A stretch of 51,950 bases of DNA, taken from the NCBI GenBank assembly GCA_028819235.1, contig JAPPMC010000187.1:1-51950 (forward strand), given 5' to 3'. Shown here one piece after another: positions 43,286 to 51,950 of the stretch. Position 1 is the first letter of the stretch. Each line of letters starts with the position of its first letter. The notes under the pieces were generated by a model. The model did no database searches. It saw nothing but the letters and a program-made list of their open reading frames with translations, and was not told the DNA's origin. Made by a program: the position numbers and the translations under genes. Source of the DNA: Bryobacterales bacterium. Lineage in GTDB: Bacteria; Acidobacteriota; Terriglobia; Bryobacterales; UBA6623.

Positions 43286-46200
43286 ATGAGTTCAGGCGAG
43301 CGAATGAAGCAACAAGGAGAAACCACCACCGACCCGCAAGGGCTCTTCATGGCCTACCAGAGCTTGCGGCGCTTGAATCGCGACCTGACAGAGGTGCTGG
43401 CCGTGCTGTACGAGCCGGCCTCGATCAGTGTGCTTCATCAACTGCTGAAGATTGCCGATACTCCAGTCGAAAGCGGCAAGCGCACCGGGATTAAGAGAAG
43501 TGCAATCACCCAAGCTGCAAACGCTCTAGTTAAGAAGAAGATCTTGACGAAGAAGCAGAATCGATTTAAGTGCAATCCTCTGGTTGTGGAACCAATAGCA
43601 CGGCATTTAGCGCGTAAGGGCAGGTTCGAGATTTGGGTAGAGGTCATCGAACAGTCAAGATATAGGAACTACAGTCGCAGTTCGAGATACCTATACTTTT
43701 ACAATGTAGACGACGCTATTTCTGTTGGGAGATGGGCAGTTTATCTTGACGACTCCCAGACGTTTTCCCGAGTCATGGGATCATATGTATGGAACGATGA
43801 CGATTCAGGGATCTCGCAGATTGACTTCGCTCAGGCGATCTTCGACAGTCCCTTCGATCCAGAGTGGATATTCTCAAGAGACCCAGATATCCGGAATCCA
43901 TCTCTCGGCACACTCTTAGCAACTCGCACTTCCGATCTCCGCCCGGCAGATGACATTCTGGAAGTTTGGAACCGCATCGAAGCTGAATCGTTGACCGAAG
44001 GACTGAATTGGTCCCGCGTCGCGGACTACACCTTACTGCAGGGCAACCTATCCGCAACACATTCAGCACTGAAACATCTACATCCGGTCGATCGCCACGC
44101 ATTTCGTGGGAGAATACTGTGCATGCAAGGTGAGTATGAAACCTCACTTGAATCATTCAGGGAGTCGATAAGATTGGGAAAACGAGAATCGCTAAGACCC
44201 AAAGGCCTCCTTCATTGGAAGTGCGATTTATACTATGTTGTGTCATGTTTCGGAAGCGGCAAGAAACTGTCGATCAAAGAAGGACTTAAGTACTTGGAAA
44301 CGGCGATCAGGACTCGACCTTGGAAAGAGACGTTCTACGGTACGCTCCGATGTGTGGGACTGTTGGTTGGTGGAAGAATACAAGAATCTAATTCTCTGTT
44401 CGAGAGCATCAAAGACGAGATTAATTCCCATACCCAATTTAGAGATCCCCAAGAAATGCTCATGATATTTCTCGTGTTGTGCTGGATTGATCGGAAATCG
44501 AGTCCAGATTTGTTGAGTGCCATTGAGATCTTGCTTCTGCACAGCAGTGAAGCGAACTACCGATGGCTTTCTGCTGAGTTTGACAGTGTATTCAAACACA
44601 TCAGTAGCAAGGCTCACACACACGTCGAAGTTTCAAACCATGCGGAGCTTGGTTGTTCTCCGCTGATGATGGCAGTAGATACCCAATCTGTTTGGGAGCG
44701 CAGCTTGGTAGCCATAGAGCGGCTGGGCATCGAGTCAACAAAGAATCGGAAGATCGCCAAGCAGACTCGATTGGTTTGGCGGGCCTCCTACAAGAACGAA
44801 GCAGCTGATGTTTCTCCCATTTTGCAGACACGGCTCAAATCTGGCCGCTGGTCAAAAGGCCGTAAAGTTGCCCTGAAACATCTAGCTGGCGATGACAAGC
44901 CGGAATACGTCACGCTTGACGACGTCAGGGTATGTGCGGCCATCAAGTCCCGAGGACCGTCGCACTATTTCATCGATTCTAAAGACGCAATAGTGAGGCT
45001 GGTCGGGCATCCCTTGGTATTTCAGATGGCTAGCCCCACCGAACCGATGGAAGTGACCAAAGATGAGCCCCAATTAAAGGTTTCTTCGCGGCACGGTAAC
45101 GTAAAGATTAGGCTCGTTCCAAAACTCCCCGAGAATGGAAGTGTCGTCATATCGCAGCCACATACAGGGAAAATTATTGGCACTGTTTTTGAAGACAAGC
45201 ATAACCAGCTTATCAACGCGCTCGGCGGGGGAGACTTGACTGTTCCGGCATCGTCGAAAGCGATGGTCAACAAGGCTGTCGCGGCAGTCAGTGGTCTGTT
45301 GTCAGTCCAGTCTGACATAGGAGGGGATGGCGCAGGTGTAGTAGAACAGCCAGCCGATTCCACTCCGAAAATCCACTTGACTCCACATGGGAAAGGCCTA
45401 CAGGCAGAAGCGTTAGTCGCCCCGCTATCGGAGGGCGGGCCGAGTTACTTTCCCGGCAGAGGATCCCGGGTGGTGTTCTCGGTCGTCGATCAGAAGCGTG
45501 TGAAGGTAAGTCGCAATCTGAAGCTTGAGTCCCGAAAGTTGAGTGAGATTGTGAAACGGTGTCCGGTGCTGAGGGATGCCGAGCGCGATGGCGATGCCTG
45601 GTTAGTTCCTGAGCCGCTGGATTGCCTAGAGCTGCTTGAGCAACTGTGGCAGATCGGCGATGGCGTGGTCGTGGGCTGGCCGAAGGGAAAGCCCCTGCGC
45701 ATACTCGGAATTGCGGGAACGGACAGACTCGCCCTCAAGATTCGGAAGGCCCGAGACTGGTTCGGCATCGATGGGTCGATCGAACTGGATGAAGGCCTCG
45801 TGCTCAGCCTGCGGGAACTCATCGAGAGGTCCAAGAACGCAACGGGAAGATTCCTTCGGATCGGCGACCGCGAATTTGTCGCGCTCACGTCGGCCCTTCA
45901 GAAGAGGATCGACGATCTTGCCGGGTACGCGGAGCGGCACGGCAAGAAAGGCCTGCGCTTTCGACCGATCCGAGCGCACGCCATAGAGGGGATCGCCGAA
46001 GAGGCTGGCAAGCTGGATGCAGACGAGTCTTGGTCTCGGCAGCTCCGGCGCTTCCGCGACGCGGAGCAGTTGACGCCGACACTGCCAACCACCTTGCAGG
46101 CCCAGCTGCGGGACTATCAGGTGGATGGGTTCCGGTGGGCGTCCCGATTGGCCGCATGGGGCGCGGGAGCCTGCCTCGCGGATGACATGGGCCTCGGAAA

Positions 46201-47476
46201 GACGATTCAAGCCCTCTCCGTCGCGCTTGAGAGAGCGCCGAACGGACCCACTCTCGTGGTCGCCCCCACATCAGTGTGCGCGAACTGGATCGACGAGGCC
46301 CGCAGGTTCACGCCAGCGCTCAGCTTACTTGAGTTCCGGTCGAAGAACCGAGATCTGCTGCTGAGGGACCTAGGACCGTTCGACGTGCTGGTGTGCAGTT
46401 ACGGCCTGCTGCACCAAGAGTCCGATCTGCTGTCGACGCAGCAGTGGGAGACGGTCGTACTTGACGAGGCCCAAGCCATCAAGAATCGGGAAACGATGCG
46501 GTCGAAGGCCGCGATGCGGCTTCGCGGGAAGTTCCGCATGATTACGACCGGGACTCCGATCGAGAACCACCTCGGGGAGATGTGGAACCTGTTCAACTTC
46601 ATCAATCCCGGCCTGCTGGGCTCTCTGGAGTCCTTCTCCGCCAATTACGCCGTGCCGATTCACCGGGACAAGGACACCCGGGTCCGCCGCCGCCTTAAAG
46701 GTCTTCTCCAGCCGTTCATCCTTCGGCGCACGAAAGCGGCCGTGCTCGACGAACTCCCGCCCCGCACCGAGATCACCCAGCGAATCGAGATGAGCAAGGA
46801 AGAGCGGGCGCTCTACGAAGCCGTCCGCCTGACGGCAATCGCCTCCATAGAGTCCGGGGACAGCGAAAAGGGCGGCAAGCACTTGCGCATCTTTGCGGAA
46901 CTCACGAAGCTCCGGCTGGCATGCTGTCACCCTCGGCTCGCCATGTCCGAGACATCGATCTCGGGCTCCAAGCTGGCTGCGTTCCTGAGAATCGTCGCGG
47001 ATCTCAAGGACGGCGGCCACAAGGCGCTGGTGTTCAGCCAGTTCGTCTCCCATCTGGCCATCGTCCGCGAGAGCCTTGACAAGGCGGGCATCACCTACCG
47101 CTATCTGGACGGCAGTACGCCCAAGGCCGCTCGCAAGAGGGAGGTCGCGAAGTTCCAGGCGGGCGCTTCGGACCTCTTCCTGATCAGCCTTCGCGCGGGG
47201 GGCCACGGGCTGAACCTCACGGCAGCCGACTATGTGATTCACCTTGACCCGTGGTGGAACCCTGCCGTGGAGGATCAGGCCTCGGACCGCACCCACAGGA
47301 TCGGCCAGACCCGGCCGGTAACGGTGTACCGGATGGTCATGAGAGATTCCATTGAGGAGAAAATCGTTGACTTGCACGCGACTAAACGCGACTTGGCCGA
47401 CAGTCTTCTCGAAGGCGCCGACATGAGCGGAAAGCTCTCGGCCGACGAGCTGCTTGGCCTGATCCGGAAGGCGTGA
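43286..47476 (+). CDS. SNF2-family ATPase/helicase with large unknown N-terminal region
   Basis: A 1396-residue protein. The last 460 residues are a complete SNF2 motor: motif I DDMGLGKTIQ (about 966), VLDEAQAIKN (about 1058), TTGTPIENH, then the helicase C-lobe with LVFSQFVSH (about 1248), RAGGHGLNL and HRIGQTRP (about 1336). The first about 900 residues begin with a winged-helix-like segment (ITQAANALVKKKILTKKQNRF) and an alpha-helical, repeat-like part; I do not recognise the family. Base use changes inside the gene: from the start to about 45460 it is much richer in A/T than the rest and than its neighbours. SNF2 proteins translocate on DNA and several are phage-defence proteins; the flanking restriction and HEPN genes make that plausible. 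ATG 43304 is an alternative start. Confidence 0.88.
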   Translation: MSSGERMKQQGETTTDPQGLFMAYQSLRRLNRDLTEVLAVLYEPASISVLHQLLKIADTPVESGKRTGIKRSAITQAANALVKKKILTKKQNRFKCNPLVVEPIARHLARKGRFEIWVEVIEQSRYRNYSRSSRYLYFYNVDDAISVGRWAVYLDDSQTFSRVMGSYVWNDDDSGISQIDFAQAIFDSPFDPEWIFSRDPDIRNPSLGTLLATRTSDLRPADDILEVWNRIEAESLTEGLNWSRVADYTLLQGNLSATHSALKHLHPVDRHAFRGRILCMQGEYETSLESFRESIRLGKRESLRPKGLLHWKCDLYYVVSCFGSGKKLSIKEGLKYLETAIRTRPWKETFYGTLRCVGLLVGGRIQESNSLFESIKDEINSHTQFRDPQEMLMIFLVLCWIDRKSSPDLLSAIEILLLHSSEANYRWLSAEFDSVFKHISSKAHTHVEVSNHAELGCSPLMMAVDTQSVWERSLVAIERLGIESTKNRKIAKQTRLVWRASYKNEAADVSPILQTRLKSGRWSKGRKVALKHLAGDDKPEYVTLDDVRVCAAIKSRGPSHYFIDSKDAIVRLVGHPLVFQMASPTEPMEVTKDEPQLKVSSRHGNVKIRLVPKLPENGSVVISQPHTGKIIGTVFEDKHNQLINALGGGDLTVPASSKAMVNKAVAAVSGLLSVQSDIGGDGAGVVEQPADSTPKIHLTPHGKGLQAEALVAPLSEGGPSYFPGRGSRVVFSVVDQKRVKVSRNLKLESRKLSEIVKRCPVLRDAERDGDAWLVPEPLDCLELLEQLWQIGDGVVVGWPKGKPLRILGIAGTDRLALKIRKARDWFGIDGSIELDEGLVLSLRELIERSKNATGRFLRIGDREFVALTSALQKRIDDLAGYAERHGKKGLRFRPIRAHAIEGIAEEAGKLDADESWSRQLRRFRDAEQLTPTLPTTLQAQLRDYQVDGFRWASRLAAWGAGACLADDMGLGKTIQALSVALERAPNGPTLVVAPTSVCANWIDEARRFTPALSLLEFRSKNRDLLLRDLGPFDVLVCSYGLLHQESDLLSTQQWETVVLDEAQAIKNRETMRSKAAMRLRGKFRMITTGTPIENHLGEMWNLFNFINPGLLGSLESFSANYAVPIHRDKDTRVRRRLKGLLQPFILRRTKAAVLDELPPRTEITQRIEMSKEERALYEAVRLTAIASIESGDSEKGGKHLRIFAELTKLRLACCHPRLAMSETSISGSKLAAFLRIVADLKDGGHKALVFSQFVSHLAIVRESLDKAGITYRYLDGSTPKAARKREVAKFQAGASDLFLISLRAGGHGLNLTAADYVIHLDPWWNPAVEDQASDRTHRIGQTRPVTVYRMVMRDSIEEKIVDLHATKRDLADSLLEGADMSGKLSADELLGLIRKA

Positions 47477-47713
47477 CCGCTACCTGCACGATTGACGGGC
47501 GGCGAAGGGGACGCCAAGGATCCGTACGCCAAGACCTGTTCCAAGAGACCAACGCTGTCCGCAAGCAGGCTATGGGAATGGCTCAGAACGAAGTCCAGCA
47601 TGCCACGCGAACGGTCTAGGCTGAGGCGGCGCGTCTCCAGGGACCGGTCGTGCGAGCCGAAGACCCCCAGTTCCGCTCACAAGCACTGGGAGACCATTTT
47701 CCACGATGTTGGA

Positions 47714-49342
47714 TCAGCGTCGACCGGAGCCCTCGGACAGCAGCAGTTCGAGGATCTCTTGGCTCGTGACCGAGCCAATCAGCTCGCCAGATGTCCTACG
47801 CAGCACTGGCAGTGCAGTAACCGAGAGCTCTTGCATCCGGTACAGGACGTCCTCCACTTGCTCGTCCTGCCAGGCTGACCCCGGCGACTCGCGCACCACC
47901 CTGCCCAGCGGTGTCGTTGCCCAGGCCTCCTTGGGGAGGTACCGGAGCATGCTGACTGACACCAGCCCGGCGAGCTTGCCGTCTTTGGCGATTACGTACT
48001 CGGGCTGGTCCGGAACTACCCAACGTTCGACGAAGTCCCTCACGGAGAGCTCCGGATGGGCAAACTTGCCGGGCCGGTCTAGGATTGCCTCCACGCTGAT
48101 ATCTGTGAGAGCGAATCGCACCAGGGATGCGGGAAGAGGGTCGACAGTCTCGCGGTTCTCGCGCGCCTTGGTGCGCCTGACCGTGAAGCCGATCAGCGGT
48201 GGCGACCCCACCACGTACGCGAACATGATCAGGATGAGCAGTGAGAAGAGGTCGTTTCCAATCATGCCGCGCTCGACGAGTACCAGCAAGAGTGCGATTT
48301 CGGTGATCCCCTTCGCGATCAGCCCGGTCGAGAGGGCAATGGGATCCTCCAACCGCGTCACCATCGACCCGACGAGGGGTCCGACGAACTTTCCGGCGAG
48401 GGGAACGAGTGCTAGGGCCGCGACGGCGCTGAAGGGCAGTTCGGAGACAGCGAAGCTCACCTGAAGCCCGCCTGAGGCGAAGAACAGCGGCACGAAGAGG
48501 CCATCGGCCATGCTTCGCATGCCCGGCAGAACGTCGCGGCGGACCTGATAGGGCAGGGGAGAGATGGAGGCGCCGAAGAGCAGTGCCCCGACCGAGCCGT
48601 GCAGGCCGAGCGCCTTCGCCCCGGCCACCGCAAGGAACAGCCCCCCAAGCAGCAGCCCAAACGACAGGTGGGGGACGTGCAAGACACGCTTTAGGGCCAA
48701 CACCGCGGGAGGCAGGACTCGGCTTGATACCGCGTAGGCAGCCAAGCCGAATGCGCCCACCTTTGCGAAGAGAGTCAGGAGCGTGACCGGATCAAGATCA
48801 TCCCCCTGCAAGTCGAACATAAAGCCTACGAGAGGCAGGCAGAGCAGCTTGAAGATAAGGATCGTTGTAAGAATCCTGACTCCTAGGACGTCCCTCAGGC
48901 ACCCCTCGTCCGACAGAACCTTCGCAGCGATGCCTAGGCTGGTCAGTGAGAGGACCGTAGCGAGCGCAAGAGCTGCCCGGGAGCTCAGGCCGAGCCCGAA
49001 GTCGAAGATAGTGTCTGAAGTCACCAGATATGAGAAAGCGATGGGAGTTGCAATCGAGATCAGGGCAAAGATGAGCAGCCGCGTGCGCACGACGGTGGCG
49101 ATCACCGAGACGTCGATCTCGTCTAGGCCCACCAGAAAGAAGAAGAGGTAGACTCCGATCCCGACCAAGATGCCGAGTTCATCGGTTACAGCAACCAGTC
49201 CGGTCAAGGGGCCGAGCAGCACACCGGCAGCCGTGTAGGCAACGATCGAGCTGATCCGGAGTTGCTGGGTGAATCCCTCCGCGATCTTGGCGACCACGAT
49301 TAGCAGTCCGACGGAGAAAAGGGTCTCGGGAAGCGCCTCCAC
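47714..49342 (-). CDS. Cation/proton antiporter (CPA2, Kef-like) with C-terminal CBS pair
   Basis: A 542-residue membrane protein with a Na+/H+-exchanger domain of about 12 helices (residues 1-390), including SSIVAYTAAGVLLGPLTG and SMADGLFVPLFFASGGLQ, typical of the Kef/CPA2 branch, and SLTSLGIAAKVL. The end is a pair of CBS domains (about 415-535), with PEYVIAKDGKLAGLVSVSML and LYRMQELSVTALPVLRRTSGELIGSV, which would sense adenine nucleotides. It likely exchanges K+ or Na+ for H+. The start is GTG 49342, with AAGG 8 bases upstream. It is convergent with the SNF2 gene across 237 empty bases and lies between two groups of defence-like genes. Confidence 0.9.
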   Translation of the reverse strand: MEALPETLFSVGLLIVVAKIAEGFTQQLRISSIVAYTAAGVLLGPLTGLVAVTDELGILVGIGVYLFFFLVGLDEIDVSVIATVVRTRLLIFALISIATPIAFSYLVTSDTIFDFGLGLSSRAALALATVLSLTSLGIAAKVLSDEGCLRDVLGVRILTTILIFKLLCLPLVGFMFDLQGDDLDPVTLLTLFAKVGAFGLAAYAVSSRVLPPAVLALKRVLHVPHLSFGLLLGGLFLAVAGAKALGLHGSVGALLFGASISPLPYQVRRDVLPGMRSMADGLFVPLFFASGGLQVSFAVSELPFSAVAALALVPLAGKFVGPLVGSMVTRLEDPIALSTGLIAKGITEIALLLVLVERGMIGNDLFSLLILIMFAYVVGSPPLIGFTVRRTKARENRETVDPLPASLVRFALTDISVEAILDRPGKFAHPELSVRDFVERWVVPDQPEYVIAKDGKLAGLVSVSMLRYLPKEAWATTPLGRVVRESPGSAWQDEQVEDVLYRMQELSVTALPVLRRTSGELIGSVTSQEILELLLSEGSGRR

Positions 49343-49733
49343 TTACGTGCCTTCGAGAACCTTCAGATGCCAGCGCTAAGTGGCCCTCGATTGTGCCGAC
49401 CGTTTGCGTTCATTCCCGGCTACTGCGGACTGGGCTGCCCCGACGTGCCACGACGCAAGGAACCCGGTGGCTGCCAGACCAGCTTACAGTGTCGCCGATC
49501 ACTCATGTTGTGCCACACGCGCAGTAGGTCGCGCTTGCCCCGTCGAGCGACCTGACCACCTTGCTCGCGACTGTCTTCGCTGGCGAGCGCCGCGTCTCTT
49601 TCGGCCAGCGCTACACTCTCGCCGCCGGCGATCTGCCAGATTCGATTCACGCGCGCCCACTTGCCAAAGGATGCTCAAGCGACGACGCGGTTCGCCGATT
49701 CGCCATGGTTGCTCCGACCTTGCCCAAAAACCT
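49343..49733. other. Intergenic, no gene seen
   Basis: 391 bases with no recognisable coding motif on either strand. Confidence 0.4.
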
Positions 49734-50180
49734 CTACATCTCAGTTCTAGCGAGACGCGCTCGGTACGCTTCCTTTCCGTCCCAGTAATCCCAGAACTCC
49801 ATGTCGTCTTCAGAAAACTTAGTGTGCGCGTGAGCAACTGCATTACGCAGGCGGCGAATGAGCCCGTAACTTGTGTCTCTGTACCTCTCATCCGAATCGG
49901 TCGTGAGGATGTCTGCACCTTTCAGAGAGCATTGCCGATCAGTCTCGCTGCAGACGTGGTCGTTGGGTTCCATCCTCCACTGCTCCCTCGGGAAGACGAC
50001 CAGCGACTAGAGGAGAGGCGAGACTCGCGTCTGCCAGTAGAGACGTGATCCCAAGGACCCAGCGCTCCAGCGGTACGCCCTCGCAGTCCTTCGATCACTG
50101 CTCTGAAGTTGCCCCAACTTTGCGGCTAGTCCCAGCACTTGCTGTTCGATCCATGCCATCGCCGCGATATCGTCTGCCAT
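49734..50180 (-). pseudogene. HEPN-like protein interrupted by an in-frame amber codon
   Basis: From ATG 50180 one frame runs 57 codons (MADDIAAMAWIEQQVLGLAA...), meets TAG at 50009-50007, and then stays open in the same frame to the stop at 49734. The second part contains YGLIRRLRNAVAHAHTKF, an R-N-x3-H motif typical of HEPN RNase domains, followed by FWDYWDGKEAYRARL. Both halves read as one about 148-residue protein, so a point mutation to TAG is the simplest explanation; restart at ATG 49973 could give a 79-residue C-terminal product. It begins 21 bases after the hsdR stop on the same strand, so it was probably a member of the restriction operon. Confidence 0.55.
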
Positions 50181-50201
50181 TCGTCGTTCCGCTGTAGCGG
50201 T

Positions 50202-51950
<1,749 letters not shown>

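Noticed and set aside
22776..50180. Possible amber (TAG) recoding, since TAG interrupts the ThuA, NfeD, IS4 and HEPN-like frames
   Set aside because: Intact genes such as those ending at 11460, 12672, 29364, 35818 and 38352 stop at TAG, and the ThuA and IS4 frames also carry frameshifts and missing parts. Ordinary decay explains them.

Overview
The window is GC-rich, with short-spaced genes on both strands and no rRNA, tRNA or CRISPR array that I can see. Its gene content points to a heterotrophic bacterium of the Planctomycetota/Verrucomicrobiota type. Markers are three secreted sulfatases, two DUF1501 proteins, two DUF1549/DUF1553 proteins and a planctomycete-type cytochrome/WD40 protein. 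Some Acidobacteriota and sponge- or marine-associated phyla carry the same families, so the phylum is inference.

Layout. 1-3000: two sulfatases, the first lacking its N-terminal end. 3.2-5.0 kb: debris (a nuclease tail, an IS630 transposase fragment) around a tail-to-tail hicB/hicA pair. 5.1-5.8 kb: an orphan CbiO-type ATPase. 5.9-12.7 kb: a DUF1553->DUF1501 pair diverging from a sodium:solute symporter and an enolase-superfamily dehydratase. 13.0-16.6 kb: a 1203-residue secreted protein with four Cache-like units fused to a family 5 peptide-binding protein. 16.9-18.4 kb: a third sulfatase. 18.8-23.1 kb: a small membrane protein, a PD-(D/E)XK nuclease, an integrase remnant, an IS91-type integrase with its transposase cut off, and a dead NfeD-like gene. 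23.3-32.5 kb: a GH117/GH43-like protein, a dead ThuA lipoprotein gene, a membrane-tethered CobN-like chelatase, an SRPBCC protein, a SelA-like PLP enzyme and a secreted mutarotase. 33.0-33.9 kb: a Uma2 nuclease. 34.4-42.3 kb: a four-gene DUF1501 / DUF1549-DUF1553 / cytochrome-WD40 / PPC operon. 42.6-43.0 kb: a dead IS4 transposase. 43.3-52 kb: a defence-like end with a 1396-residue SNF2 ATPase of mixed base composition, a cation/proton antiporter with CBS domains, an amber-interrupted HEPN-like gene and the 3' part of a type I restriction hsdR.

How the genes may work together. Sulfatases, the GH117/43-like protein, mutarotase, acid-sugar dehydratase, SelA-like enzyme and symporter fit uptake and breakdown of sulfated or acidic glycans; the extracytoplasmic DUF1501/DUF1553/cytochrome modules usually accompany such genes. 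The right end and the 19.5-22.6 kb segment look like insertion hotspots carrying nucleases, recombinases and broken genes. At least eight gene remnants are scattered through the window, so decay and turnover are active here.
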